Shown: positions 42,896 to 54,692 of the stretch, one piece after another
Numbering within the stretch: position 1 is the first letter of the stretch
Layout of the letters: the number at the start of each line of letters is the position of its first letter
NCBI GenBank assembly: GCA_024346935.1
Contig: AP024878.1
Location: 620,001 to 684,000 of the forward strand
Length of the DNA: 64,000 nt
DNA from: Vibrio inusitatus
GTDB taxonomy: Bacteria > Pseudomonadota > Gammaproteobacteria > Enterobacterales > Vibrionaceae
Reading direction: 5' to 3'
Translations under genes and position numbers: made by a program
Notes under the pieces: model-generated
Database searches by the model: none
The model's input: only the letters and a program-made list of their open reading frames with translations
Told to the model about the DNA's origin: nothing

Positions 42896-44812
42896 ATGGG
42901 TAAAATCATTGGTATTGACTTAGGTACAACTAACTCATGCGTTTCAGTTTTAGACGGTGAAAAGCCACGCGTAATCGAAAACGCAGAAGGTGAGCGCACA
43001 ACCGCATCTGTAATCGCATACACAGACGGCGAGACTTTGGTTGGTCAGCCTGCGAAACGTCAAGCAGTAACAAACCCAGAAAACACGCTATTTGCAATTA
43101 AGCGTCTAATCGGTCGTCGTTTTGAAGACGAAGAAGTTCAGCGTGATATCGAAATCATGCCTTACAAAATTGTTAAGGCTGACAACGGTGATGCATGGGT
43201 AGAAGCGAAAGGCCAGAAAATGGCTGCTCCTCAAGTATCTGCTGAAGTTCTTAAGAAAATGAAGAAAACGGCAGAAGACTTCCTTGGTGAAGAAGTGACT
43301 GGCGCTGTTGTTACAGTTCCTGCTTACTTCAATGATGCACAGCGTCAAGCAACTAAAGATGCGGGTCGTATTGCTGGTCTTGATGTTAAACGTATCATCA
43401 ACGAACCAACAGCTGCAGCTCTAGCATACGGTCTAGACAAGTCAGGTGGCGATCGCACGATTGCGGTTTACGACCTTGGTGGTGGTACTTTTGATATTTC
43501 TATCATCGAAATTGACGAAGTTGAAGGCGAAAAGACGTTTGAAGTACTCGCAACTAACGGTGACACTCACCTAGGTGGTGAAGACTTTGATACTCGCATG
43601 ATCAATTACTTGGTTGATGAGTTCAAAAAAGAGCAAGGTATTGATCTTAAGAACGATCCACTAGCAATGCAGCGTGTTAAAGAAGCAGCAGAAAAAGCGA
43701 AGATTGAGCTTTCTTCTACTACTCAAACTGACGTAAACCTACCTTACGTTACTGCAGATGCGACAGGTCCTAAGCACATGAACGTTAAAGTGACGCGTGC
43801 GAAACTAGAATCTCTAGTTGAAGACCTAGTTCAACGTTCTCTTGAGCCACTAAAAGTAGCTCTAGCAGATGCTGACCTATCTGTAGGCGAAATCACTGAC
43901 GTAATCCTTGTGGGTGGCCAGACTCGTATGCCTATGGTTCAAGCTAAGGTAACTGAGTTCTTCGGTAAAGAGCCACGTAAAGACGTTAACCCTGACGAAG
44001 CAGTAGCAATGGGTGCTGCAGTTCAAGGTGGTGTACTTGCGGGCGAAGTAACTGACGTACTACTTCTTGACGTAACTCCTCTGTCTCTAGGTATCGAGAC
44101 TATGGGTGGCGTAATGACTAAGCTGGTTGAGAAGAACACCACTATCCCAACTAAAGCGAACCAAGTTTTCTCTACAGCAGAAGACAATCAGAACGCGGTA
44201 ACTATCCATGTTCTTCAAGGTGAGCGTAAGCAAGCGTCTTACAACAAGTCTCTAGGTCAATTTAACCTAGAAGGTATCCAAGCTGCACCACGTGGTATGC
44301 CTCAAATCGAAGTAACTTTCGATCTTGATGCTGATGGTATCTTGCATGTTTCTGCGAAAGACAAGCAGACTAACAAAGAGCAGAAGATCACCATCCAAGC
44401 GTCTGGTGGCCTAAGCGACGACGATATCGAGAAAATGGTACAAGAAGCAGAAGCTAACAAAGAAGCGGACAAGAAGTTCGAAGAGTTAGTGACTACTCGT
44501 AACCAAGCAGACCAAATGATCCACGGTACTCGTAAGCAAATCGAAGAAGCGGGCGACGCACTTCCAGCTGACGAGAAAACTAAGATCGAAGCTGCTATCA
44601 CTGAGCTAGAAGAAGTTAAGTCTGGTGACGACAAAGAAGCTATCGACGCTAAAGTTCAAGCGCTAATGACTGCAGCTCAAAAGCTAATGGAAATGGCTCA
44701 ACAGCAAGCTCAAGCAGAGCAAGCACAAGGTGCTGACGCTGGCGAACAAGCTAAGCAAGACGACGATGTTGTTGATGCTGAATTCGAAGAAGTAAAAGAA
44801 GACAAGAAGTAA
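42896..44812 (+). CDS. dnaK: Chaperone DnaK (Hsp70)
   Basis: A 638-aa Hsp70. ATPase signatures are [11 protein letters not shown] at the start, [13 protein letters not shown] and [14 protein letters not shown]; then the substrate-binding domain and the C-terminal [10 protein letters not shown] tail. GGAG precedes the start. A structured ERIC-like element and a terminator separate it from dnaJ. Confidence 0.98.
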   Translation: MGKIIGIDLGTTNSCVSVLDGEKPRVIENAEGERTTASVIAYTDGETLVGQPAKRQAVTNPENTLFAIKRLIGRRFEDEEVQRDIEIMPYKIVKADNGDAWVEAKGQKMAAPQVSAEVLKKMKKTAEDFLGEEVTGAVVTVPAYFNDAQRQATKDAGRIAGLDVKRIINEPTAAALAYGLDKSGGDRTIAVYDLGGGTFDISIIEIDEVEGEKTFEVLATNGDTHLGGEDFDTRMINYLVDEFKKEQGIDLKNDPLAMQRVKEAAEKAKIELSSTTQTDVNLPYVTADATGPKHMNVKVTRAKLESLVEDLVQRSLEPLKVALADADLSVGEITDVILVGGQTRMPMVQAKVTEFFGKEPRKDVNPDEAVAMGAAVQGGVLAGEVTDVLLLDVTPLSLGIETMGGVMTKLVEKNTTIPTKANQVFSTAEDNQNAVTIHVLQGERKQASYNKSLGQFNLEGIQAAPRGMPQIEVTFDLDADGILHVSAKDKQTNKEQKITIQASGGLSDDDIEKMVQEAEANKEADKKFEELVTTRNQADQMIHGTRKQIEEAGDALPADEKTKIEAAITELEEVKSGDDKEAIDAKVQALMTAAQKLMEMAQQQAQAEQAQGADAGEQAKQDDDVVDAEFEEVKEDKK

Positions 44813-44821
44813 TTCTTCGTC

Positions 44822-44905
44822 GCTATAGCGGATAACTTCTACGTCGAAGGTGCTCACTTACGAGAGTAAGCTGCGCGCCTTCTCCTTGAATTTACCCGCT
44901 ATAGC
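44822..44905. repeat. ERIC-like imperfect palindrome between dnaK and dnaJ
   Basis: GCTATAGCGG (44822-44831) and CCGCTATAGC (44896-44905) close an 84-nt palindrome. Inside are GAAGGTGC/GCGCCTTC (one wobble) and CTTAC gaga GTAAG. The central AGCTTAC-N4-GTAAGTGA (minus strand) recalls the ERIC core, and ERIC elements are known in Vibrio. Confidence 0.6.
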
Positions 44906-44940
44906 TTAGCAGAATCATTTTCTGCATATTTCTTTTGATG

Positions 44941-44976
44941 CGGGCGTTTCGGGAAACCAAAACGCCCGTCTGTTTG
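44941..44976 (+). terminator. dnaK terminator
   Basis: CGGGCGTTT / AAACGCCCG stem (44941-44968) followed by a T-rich tail. It suggests dnaJ may have its own promoter or depends on read-through. Confidence 0.75.
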
Positions 44977-45099
44977 TAAAGTAACTGTCGCTATAGAGCA
45001 GTCTTACAGCTATGAGCTTAATGCTTTAGGCTTGCTCTATATCGATATAAACACTAGGCGGCCAAGCCGCTTGCAGTAAACAATTTGGTGACGAAACAC

Positions 45100-46245
<1,146 letters not shown>

Positions 46246-46269
46246 GTCATTAACTATATTTTGATTGAT

Positions 46270-46297
46270 AAAGGCCAACATAGTGTTGGCCTTTTTT
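46270..46297 (+). terminator. dnaJ terminator
   Basis: AAAGGCCAACA / TGTTGGCCTTT with a T-run. Confidence 0.88.
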
Positions 46298-46387
46298 GTA
46301 TCAGTAAAAGTATTAACTTTTGCGTCTCATCCCCTAAGATATTTTTTCTCGATTTACGTCATTTGTTGAGGCAACTAGTGTTCGATA

Positions 46388-46894
46388 ATGAACACTACAA
46401 TCAAGAACGTTGAAGGATACTCTCTTATTGAGGTATTAGCGTGTTGCTTGTTACTCGGCATAGCAATCCAGTGGATAGTGAAACCGGTTAAGCATCAACT
46501 CGATAACTTCAATATTAAGCGCGCCGTCGCCCAAGTTCATTTCGCTGTTATTGCAGGGCGAGATACAGCCTATGGTATGAAAAAGGATCTATGGCTGCAT
46601 ATTCACTCAACGCCAAATAAAAGTTTTATCGCGCTACATGAAGATGCTAATCCACGCACTCAATCGTCAATATTCATTAAGGCGATCAATCCTCAGACTC
46701 TCTCTGATGTTTATCTGAGTTCAACCGCAACAGCACTGAGATTTTCGGGTATTACGGGCAGGCCGTCAGGTAATGGCAATATCAGTGTTTGGCTGAATGC
46801 CGAAAGCAAAGTTAAGGTGATTTACCATGATATTACTGGGCGAGTAAGGATCTGTGCTTCGGGTACTCTTAGCTATGGATTTTCGAAATGTTGA
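46388..46894 (+). CDS. fimT: FimT-like minor type IV prepilin
   Basis: A 168-aa prepilin. Class III leader cut at VEG/YSLIEVL with Glu5, followed by the hydrophobic helix. The C-terminus holds GRVRICAS (151-158), the GRxR motif reported as DNA-binding in FimT of competent bacteria. It is the first of four overlapping minor prepilin genes after dnaJ, the same place as the V. cholerae competence minor pilins. Expected role: part of the DNA-uptake pilus tip. Confidence 0.82.
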   Translation: MNTTIKNVEGYSLIEVLACCLLLGIAIQWIVKPVKHQLDNFNIKRAVAQVHFAVIAGRDTAYGMKKDLWLHIHSTPNKSFIALHEDANPRTQSSIFIKAINPQTLSDVYLSSTATALRFSGITGRPSGNGNISVWLNAESKVKVIYHDITGRVRICASGTLSYGFSKC

Positions 46895-47466
46895 AGGTAG
46901 AAAGCGGGCTATCATTATTTGAGTTAGTGCTTGGGCTTGGCCTGTCTAGTTTATTGCTAATCTCGGCTTCTACCTTATTTTTGCATCAACAGCAGTTGTT
47001 ATCACAACAAATTAAACGCACTCAACTGTTGATAGCAAGTCATCAATTAACGACTTATCTAAGAGGAGAGATTCGAAGGGCAGGGCACGCACAATCATCC
47101 GCTGTCGAGATAGAAGGCTCAACGGTTGCTTTAGGTTACAAAGATGAAGGGGGACAATATCGCCGAGTTTCAATCTGGCGAGACGCATCGCAAGATAAAC
47201 TAAAATACTGTGCTGATTCTCATTCTTCTGAATTACCACTGCTTGATATCTGCTCTAGCACCATTAATTTTTCAATGTTGAACGATAAGCTTTTTTCTAT
47301 GAGTAGTTTTGAGATTACTCAGGTTTCTGATAGTGGCAATTTATTGCGTATTGACTTTGCTATCGCGCTAAAAGGGCAACCTCCTTTGGCCCGTGTTATC
47401 TATGTGGCATCCCGCAATAGCGCACCTTCACTGGATACAACGTTAGATGACAATGCATCACAGTAG
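46888..47466 (+). CDS. PilW-like minor type IV prepilin
   Basis: A 192-aa prepilin with leader cut at ESG/LSLFELVLGLGLSSLLL (Glu5 present), then LRGEIRRAGHA, a typical PilW block. It overlaps fimT by 7 nt. Likely a minor pilin in the initiation complex of the type IVa pilus. Confidence 0.78.
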   Translation: MLKVESGLSLFELVLGLGLSSLLLISASTLFLHQQQLLSQQIKRTQLLIASHQLTTYLRGEIRRAGHAQSSAVEIEGSTVALGYKDEGGQYRRVSIWRDASQDKLKYCADSHSSELPLLDICSSTINFSMLNDKLFSMSSFEITQVSDSGNLLRIDFAIALKGQPPLARVIYVASRNSAPSLDTTLDDNASQ

Positions 47467-48346
47467 AGGATACACACTATTTATAGTGTTAAGTGTTCTA
47501 TTTGTGATGGGGTTTTTCGCCTTAGATAATTCTCGCTATTTGACCGATTCAATAAAATGGCAGGCACACCTGCACCACAAGCGACTTAACCTGGATTGGC
47601 AACTTGAATCTGTTATCAATTGCTTGGCGATACATACAGTCTCGTTACAAGCACTTCCAACTGCGCAATGTGTGAAAGATGACAGCACTCATTTATCGGT
47701 AGTCGCCTTCGAGACTAAGAATCAATTTAAACTGCAAGCAGATCAAGGGACCCTTGCAAGTAGTGCTGTGATGCAGTTAGGAAAGATGCAATATGATGTT
47801 GCCATTGCTTCTAACCGAGTTTTGCCTGAGGGCGTATGGGGCTCTTCGGTATTAGTTGAACCATCGGTGATATCGAACTTCTTTGGAGAAGACGATATTG
47901 GGGTATTAAAGCTGCGTTGGGGAAAAGAAATTGAAGTTACTTTAAAACAGGCGTGTGGTGATGAAATTTTGCTTCACAGTGCGAATGGTGCTCGCAGTTT
48001 AATCATTAATGGGGATTGCTCTATTAGTCCTTATCACTGGGATCAATTAACTGTTTTATCAACGACAGACCCTTTTTTTCTACTGTTTGTTGGGGGCGAT
48101 CTTGGCTTCTCTGGCAGTCAATGGCTACAGGGAGTCATTGCAATCTGGCACTCTGAAGAGGAATACCATGAAGTTAATATTGCGGGAAACCTAAGAATTG
48201 AAGGGGGATTACTAATAGACACTTCAACGTCAATTCTACTTGAACAAGGGAGCTTGGATGTTGTGGAAAATGAAGGTCATCTTATGATGTCTAGATTTAA
48301 ATTTGCTAAGCGAGAGTGGCTTAACGGCAGTTGGCGTGATTTCTAA
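47447..48346 (+). CDS. PilX/GspK-like minor prepilin lacking Glu5
   Basis: A 299-aa prepilin-like protein with leader cut at SRG/YTLFIVLSVLFVMGFFAL. The fifth mature residue is Ile rather than Glu, as in PilX and GspK, which sit at the pilus tip and do not need Glu5. The long C-terminal domain has few recognised motifs. Start is either 47447 or ATG 47453; overlap with the previous gene is 20 nt. Confidence 0.7.
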   Translation: MTMHHSRGYTLFIVLSVLFVMGFFALDNSRYLTDSIKWQAHLHHKRLNLDWQLESVINCLAIHTVSLQALPTAQCVKDDSTHLSVVAFETKNQFKLQADQGTLASSAVMQLGKMQYDVAIASNRVLPEGVWGSSVLVEPSVISNFFGEDDIGVLKLRWGKEIEVTLKQACGDEILLHSANGARSLIINGDCSISPYHWDQLTVLSTTDPFFLLFVGGDLGFSGSQWLQGVIAIWHSEEEYHEVNIAGNLRIEGGLLIDTSTSILLEQGSLDVVENEGHLMMSRFKFAKREWLNGSWRDF

Positions 48347-48725
48347 CTGTAGTCGCAGACAGGAAGGGGCTTCCATGCTCGAGGTGCTGCTATCAGCGGC
48401 TTTGGTGTCATTGCTATCGCTGAGTTTGATTCAAGGTGGCGTGTACTTGCAAAGAGAGTCGAAGCGCGCGGAGCAATCCTTGCTCGTATTGCAGCATATG
48501 GAAAACTATTTAGAGTATGCTCGTATTATGACTATCACGGGCTCTGCGAGTGACTCGCAGTGGCAAGGACTAGAGGACCTCGGTTTTGAAATGGCTCTAT
48601 CTAGCAGCCACAAGGTTTCATCTCTGAGAGTACAGGGTACTAAGCTAGAAATTACTGCGAGTTGGATAAATCCTTGGGGACAGTCGGAATCTGCTGCTTT
48701 ATCTACTTGGGTAGCATTTCATTAA
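48303..48725 (+). CDS. PilV-like minor type IV prepilin
   Basis: A prepilin of up to 140 aa with processing site QEG/ASMLEVLLSAALVSLLSLSL, Glu5 present. The start is uncertain: TTG 48303 gives a 24-residue leader, GTG 48336 (overlapping the previous gene by 11 nt) gives a more usual leader of 11 residues. Last gene of the minor pilin cluster. Confidence 0.72.
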   Translation: MLSESGLTAVGVISNCSRRQEGASMLEVLLSAALVSLLSLSLIQGGVYLQRESKRAEQSLLVLQHMENYLEYARIMTITGSASDSQWQGLEDLGFEMALSSSHKVSSLRVQGTKLEITASWINPWGQSESAALSTWVAFH

Positions 48726-49031
48726 CTCTGTATCAACTGAGCATTAACCGTTCACAGTTAAATGTTGCAGAGACTAATAATCAGCGATATGAATATATAA
48801 AGTATCAGTTAGGTAACTGGTCAGTTGCGTTTGTGCACTAATTGTAGGGTCGTGTGTAATGGGACTATTTTGCACTTGTTAAATGGATGCAAAATAAGCG
48901 TTAGATACCTCATTTTGCAAACTTAGATTCTGTTTTTTCGCATTAGTTTGGGTAAAATGTGCGCCCTAATAAAAATAATACCAATTTTTTAGCATTTTAC
49001 ATTTTTGTAAAAGTCACAGAGCGGTAATCTA
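48726..49031. other. Gap upstream of the AbgT-family gene
   Basis: No gene. AT-rich, with the promoter of the transporter gene presumed here. Confidence 0.4.
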
Positions 49032-50588
49032 ATGAGCAACCAAGCAGCAAACACAGCACCTAAACAAGGTGGTATGGATCGCTTCTTAAACCTGATCGAA
49101 AAAGCAGGTAATAAGATTCCAGATCCAGCTATCTTATTCTTTTGGGCATTAATCATAGTATGGGTATTTTCAGCTCTACTTTCTAATGTCTCGTTTGACC
49201 TAATCAATCCACGCACCGGTGATCCTCTTGAGATTACAAACCTATTAACCGGTGAAGCATTAGCAAGTTTCCTTGCTAACATGGTAACGACCTTCACAGG
49301 CTTCGCTCCTTTAGGTATCGTTCTAGTTGCAATGTTGGGTGTCGGTGTAGCAGATTCTTCTGGCTTCATCACTACTGGTCTAAAGAAGATGCTGAGCTTC
49401 ACGCCAGCTAAACTTCTTACTCCAATGCTTATTCTTGTTGCTATCGTGTCTCACACAGCAGCGGATGCTGGTTACGTATTGGTTATTCCACTAGGTGGTA
49501 TCATCTTCCACGCTGCGGGTCGTCACCCTCTAGCGGGTATTGCAGCTGCATTTGCAGGTGTATCTGGTGGTTTCTCTGCGAACTTTATTCCTTCTGGTAT
49601 CGACCCGCTTCTAGCTGGCTTTACTCAGACGGCTGCAAACGTTCTAGACCCTGAGTACATTGTTAACCCATTAGCAAACATCTACTTCACTGGCCTATCT
49701 TCAGTGTTAATTGTTGCCATCGGTTGGTTTGTTACTGAGCGCATCATTGAACCTCGTCTAAATGCAACGACTAAAGTAGATGAAGACGCGGAAGAAGCTC
49801 CTGATCTTGGTTCTATGACTGAGCTAGAAGCGAAAGCGTTTAAATACGCTGGTTGGTCAATGATTGTAGGTATTGCACTGCTTGTATTTGCAATCATGCC
49901 TGAGAACTCAGCACTTCGTTCTCCTGAAGGCGAGATCACCGCATTCTCTGCACCTATCATGCAGTCAATTGTTCCTTTGATCTTTATCCTATTCATCATT
50001 CCGGGCATCGTATATGGCCGTGTGGTAGGTAAGTTTTCAAGCAGCAACGACGTAATTAAATCAATGTCTGACACCATGAACACTATGGGTGCATACATGG
50101 TAATGTCGTTCTTCTGTGCTCAGTTCTTAGTAGCATTTGGTCAATCAAACATCGGTACCATGCTTGCGCTATACGGTGCTGAAGGCCTGAAAGCGATGAA
50201 CCTTCCTGGTGAAGCTACGGTAGTTGGCATGATTCTACTGACAGCATTTGTGAACCTTCTTGTCGGTTCTGCATCAGCTAAGTGGGCATTGATCGGCCCT
50301 ATCTTAGTGCCAATGTTGATGGCTGTTGGTATCTCTCCTGAGCTATCTCAGGCTGCATACCGCGTAGGTGACTCAGTATCTAACATCATTTCTCCACTAA
50401 TGGTGTTCTTCCCTCTAGTGGTTGTTTACTGTCAGCGCTACGTTAAGAACACAGGTATCGGTACTCTAGCTTCTCTAATGATGCCATTCTCAATCGCAAT
50501 GCTGATTGGTTGGACTATCTTCTTGCTAGCTTACTGGGCTCTTGGTATCCCACTAGGTATCCAAGCACCGTACACTTACACTATGTAA
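49032..50588 (+). CDS. AbgT family transporter
   Basis: A 518-aa inner-membrane protein with about 11 membrane segments. It matches the AbgT family (MtrF/YdaH/AbgT): GGMDRFLNLIEKAGNKIPDPAILFFW at the start, HTAADAGYVLVIPLGGIIFHAAGRHPLAGIAAAFAGVSGGFSAN region, and the ASAKWALIGPILVPML block. Family members export sulfonamides/p-aminobenzoate or import p-aminobenzoyl-glutamate. Single-gene unit with its own terminator. Confidence 0.9.
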   Translation: MSNQAANTAPKQGGMDRFLNLIEKAGNKIPDPAILFFWALIIVWVFSALLSNVSFDLINPRTGDPLEITNLLTGEALASFLANMVTTFTGFAPLGIVLVAMLGVGVADSSGFITTGLKKMLSFTPAKLLTPMLILVAIVSHTAADAGYVLVIPLGGIIFHAAGRHPLAGIAAAFAGVSGGFSANFIPSGIDPLLAGFTQTAANVLDPEYIVNPLANIYFTGLSSVLIVAIGWFVTERIIEPRLNATTKVDEDAEEAPDLGSMTELEAKAFKYAGWSMIVGIALLVFAIMPENSALRSPEGEITAFSAPIMQSIVPLIFILFIIPGIVYGRVVGKFSSSNDVIKSMSDTMNTMGAYMVMSFFCAQFLVAFGQSNIGTMLALYGAEGLKAMNLPGEATVVGMILLTAFVNLLVGSASAKWALIGPILVPMLMAVGISPELSQAAYRVGDSVSNIISPLMVFFPLVVVYCQRYVKNTGIGTLASLMMPFSIAMLIGWTIFLLAYWALGIPLGIQAPYTYTM

Positions 50589-50606
50589 GTGACTTATCAA
50601 TAAAGA

Positions 50607-50636
50607 AAAGCCCGTCTATTTAGACGGGCTTTGTTG
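50607..50636 (+). terminator. Terminator of the AbgT-family gene
   Basis: AAAGCCCGTCTA / TAGACGGGCTTT (50607-50632) followed by TGTTG. Confidence 0.85.
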
Positions 50637-50733
50637 TTTCTGCGGGCTTGGTTTATACCAATTGTAGTAAATAACAGTTCAGCCTAGCCTGTAAAAGCAT
50701 TCAATAACGGCGTTTTTCCTGCGCTATTTCTGA

Positions 50734-51591
50734 TCACTTACTTACTGTGATTGGTATTAGATGCTTAGCGTGGAACGTTAGATGGTCATCAACAAAGCTC
50801 GAAATAAAGAAGTAGCTGTGGTCATAACCTGCTTGCATGCGAAGGTTAAAATCCAGTTGTTGTTGCGCCGCTACATCAATGAGGTGGTTGGGCTTTAGTT
50901 GTTCCTCTAAAAAGCCATCGCTATCACCTTGGTCAACAAGAATAGGCAACTGACAGCCGTGCTTTGCTAGTAGCTTACAGGCATCATAGTCTTGCCATAG
51001 TACTTGATCATTGCCTAGGTAATTTGAGAAAGCCTTGATGCCCCAAGGACACTCTGTTGGATTAGTAATGGGGCTAAATGCTGAGATTGATTGATATTTG
51101 TCTTGATTTTTTAAGCCAATGGTCAAAGCGCCATGACCGCCCATGCTGTGGCCCGAAATTGCCTTTTTGTGAGTAACAGGAAACTGTGATTCAATCAAAG
51201 CGGGCAGTTCGTCGACAACATAGGAATACATCTGATAGTGCTCTTTCCAAGGTGCTTCGGTGGCGTTTAAGTAAAAACCCGCACCTAGTCCGAAGTCATA
51301 GGCTTTCTCGCTATCATCAGGTACTGAGTTGCCTCTTGGGCTAGTGTCAGGAGCGACGATAGCGATACCCAACTCAGCGGCCTTACGAAAGGCTCCCGCT
51401 TTTTGCATAAAGTTTTCGTCAGTGCAAGTTAGCCCTGATAACCAATAGAGCACAGGTACGGGTTGTTTGCTTGCTTGAGGGGGCAAGAAAATGGCAAAGG
51501 TCATCTCGCATTGTGTGGAGCTCGATTGATGAGTAAATCTTTGATGTAACCCATCAAAGACTTTAGTTTCGTTGATTTTGTTGATGCTCAT
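50734..51591 (-). CDS. fghA: S-formylglutathione hydrolase
   Basis: A 285-aa esterase that completes glutathione-dependent formaldehyde oxidation. Alpha/beta-hydrolase features: YWLSGLTCTDENFMQKAGA, nucleophile elbow GHSMGGHGAL (Ser), DQGDSDGFL (Asp) and DHSYFFISSF (His). It follows the dehydrogenase gene on the same strand with a hairpin in the 62-nt gap. Confidence 0.94.
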   Translation of the reverse strand: MSINKINETKVFDGLHQRFTHQSSSTQCEMTFAIFLPPQASKQPVPVLYWLSGLTCTDENFMQKAGAFRKAAELGIAIVAPDTSPRGNSVPDDSEKAYDFGLGAGFYLNATEAPWKEHYQMYSYVVDELPALIESQFPVTHKKAISGHSMGGHGALTIGLKNQDKYQSISAFSPITNPTECPWGIKAFSNYLGNDQVLWQDYDACKLLAKHGCQLPILVDQGDSDGFLEEQLKPNHLIDVAAQQQLDFNLRMQAGYDHSYFFISSFVDDHLTFHAKHLIPITVSK

Positions 51592-51602
51592 AAAGGGTTC
51601 CC

Positions 51603-51646
51603 AAAATAAAACAGCGGCGCTACATCCTTGATATAGCGCCGCTGTT
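51603..51646 (-). terminator. Hairpin terminator/attenuator between frmA and fghA
   Basis: ACAGCGGCGCTA / TAGCGCCGCTGT (51611-51645), a 12-bp stem, followed on the minus strand by TTTATTTT. It would reduce read-through into fghA. Confidence 0.7.
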
Positions 51647-51653
51647 ACTGCTG

Positions 51654-52793
<1,140 letters not shown>

Positions 52794-52902
52794 CTATTGG
52801 CGAATGAGTTAGTTAAAACTTTAGACTATGGGGATGATTATATTGTTTCTTTTATGATGATAAACTAGCCATTTTGAAAATCACTTTTACATAGGTGTAA
52901 TA

Positions 52903-53793
52903 ATGAGTCAGTGGGAAGGCATTGAAGAGTTCGTTGCTGTTGTTGATAGTGAAAGCTTCACCAAGGCAGCTCAAGCACTGGATACTTCTGTTGCTCAAGT
53001 TAGCCGTAAATTGTCTGCTTTAGAAACTCGCCTAGGTGTTAAGTTAGTCCAAAGAACAACTCGTAGAGTGTCAGTTACTGATGTGGGTATTGGGTATGCG
53101 GAGCACTGTCGTATGTTGCTTGATGGGCTTGCAGAAGCCGAGAGAGAAGTCACTGAGTCTCACTCTTTACCCATAGGCCGCTTAAGGATCACCGCCCCTA
53201 CAACTTATGGTGAGTCGGTTATTGCCCCTTTGCTGATGGAGTTTGTCGCTCGCCATCCTCAACTTGAGCTGGATTTACAATTGAGTAACGATAGGCTGGA
53301 CCTGATCGCGAATAAATTCGATATCGCAATTCGTATTGGTGACCTTCCTGACTCTAGTCTTATTGCAAAGAAGCTCTCTGAGCGTCAGCAGTATGTGTGT
53401 GCAAGTCCGGACTATATCTCTGAACATGGAGAAGCGACACATCCTTCTCAATTAATTGACTGTGATTGCTTATTAAGTTCCTCGTCCACATGGCGTTTTT
53501 TAGAAAACAATAAAAAACTTAACCTTACAATGAGAGGGAGCATTAGATGTAATAGCGGAAATGTCCTTACCGATGCTGCTTTACAAGGGCGAGGTGTGGT
53601 TCAACTTCCTGACTTCTATGTGGCTACACATTTAGAAAATAAAAGCTTAGTGGAATTACTTGCTGACTATCGTTGCGAGCGAGAACCGATCTGGGCGTTA
53701 TATCCGCAAAACCGCCACCTTTCACCTAAAGTAAAAATGGCCATTGAATTCTTGAGTGCGAAATTGACTCAAGGTACATTGCCTTCAAATTAA
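52903..53793 (+). CDS. LysR-family transcriptional regulator
   Basis: A 296-aa regulator with the N-terminal winged HTH (FVAVVDSESFTKAAQALDTSVAQVSRKLSALETRLGVKLVQRTTRRVSVT) and a substrate-binding domain. It is divergent from frmA with a 118-nt shared promoter region, so control of the formaldehyde genes is likely. The inducer is unknown. Confidence 0.9.
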   Translation: MSQWEGIEEFVAVVDSESFTKAAQALDTSVAQVSRKLSALETRLGVKLVQRTTRRVSVTDVGIGYAEHCRMLLDGLAEAEREVTESHSLPIGRLRITAPTTYGESVIAPLLMEFVARHPQLELDLQLSNDRLDLIANKFDIAIRIGDLPDSSLIAKKLSERQQYVCASPDYISEHGEATHPSQLIDCDCLLSSSSTWRFLENNKKLNLTMRGSIRCNSGNVLTDAALQGRGVVQLPDFYVATHLENKSLVELLADYRCEREPIWALYPQNRHLSPKVKMAIEFLSAKLTQGTLPSN

Positions 53794-53808
53794 TCCATAG
53801 GCCAAGAT

Positions 53809-54339
53809 ATGAGCGAAATAAAGATTCCCTCCTTTTCAGAGCAAGATCATGTTTATATGCAACGTGCTATTAAACTTGCGCAGAATGCAGAAGAGGAAGG
53901 AGAGGTGCCGGTAGGTGCCGTTTTGGTTAAAAACAATGAAGTCATTGCTGAAGGATGGAATCGCTGCATTGGCGCTCACGATGCCACAGCCCATGCTGAG
54001 ATTCAGGTGCTTCGCAAGGCCGGAGAGGCTTTGCAAAATTACCGACTGCTCGACACTACGTTATATGTGACTTTAGAGCCTTGCCCTATGTGTGCAGGAG
54101 CCTTACTACATAGCCGAGTGAAGCGAATTGTGTTTGGTGCTCAGGATCTTAAGGCTGGGGCTGCAGGTACGGTTCTTGATCTATTTGAAAGCCAAGCGGC
54201 CTATCATTATGCAACGGTTGAATCCGGGCTGATGGAAACAGAATGTAGAGAACAATTGCAGGCGTTTTTTAAAAGGCGCAGAAAAGAGCAAAAAGAATTA
54301 AAGCGTTTACAAAGAGAGGCAGAGCAGAAGGGGGATTAG
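53809..54339 (+). CDS. tadA: tRNA-specific adenosine deaminase
   Basis: A 176-aa deaminase that makes inosine at the wobble base of tRNA-Arg(ACG). Zinc site HAEI (AHAEIQVLRKAG) and PCPMCAGALLHSRV are present, as is the family C-terminal basic helix (FFKRRRKEQKELKRLQRE). It follows the LysR gene with a 15-nt gap. Confidence 0.95.
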   Translation: MSEIKIPSFSEQDHVYMQRAIKLAQNAEEEGEVPVGAVLVKNNEVIAEGWNRCIGAHDATAHAEIQVLRKAGEALQNYRLLDTTLYVTLEPCPMCAGALLHSRVKRIVFGAQDLKAGAAGTVLDLFESQAAYHYATVESGLMETECREQLQAFFKRRRKEQKELKRLQREAEQKGD

Positions 54340-54384
54340 GCAAACATTCAACTTTATTGTGTTAAATGTTTGCTTTTAGTTTTA

Positions 54385-54519
54385 CTACAACGCTAACGGT
54401 ACGTAAGAACGGTTTCGCCAAAGAAGCTTTTTCTTGTTATTGGCTAGCATACGCTTACGACGGTTAGCTGAAACAGTGCTATTTGATAATTTCTTAGATA
54501 GCTTTCTTTTTAGTTTCAA
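54385..54519 (-). CDS. 44-aa highly basic small protein with TTG start
   Basis: The frame runs from TTG 54519 to TAG 54385 and has AGGAGA 8 nt upstream, an unusually good ribosome binding site. The product is very basic (KLKRKLSKKLSN, ANRRKRMLANNKKKLLWRNRSY), like a ribosome- or nucleic-acid-binding peptide. I do not recognise it. It lies between tadA and mltF and was missed by length cut-offs. Confidence 0.5.
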   Translation of the reverse strand: MKLKRKLSKKLSNSTVSANRRKRMLANNKKKLLWRNRSYVPLAL

Positions 54520-54692
54520 CGAACAATCTCCTATGAACTTTATGTAAGCAAACAATCACTGACGCTTTGATGTTTGCATTACTCATATATAGAACATGAT
54601 TGTTACTATAATATGAATCTAAACATAGGATCTAGATCGCAAATAAACGCAAACGATTGTTCAGTTGAATTTAATTTGTGAGCTATCTCTCC

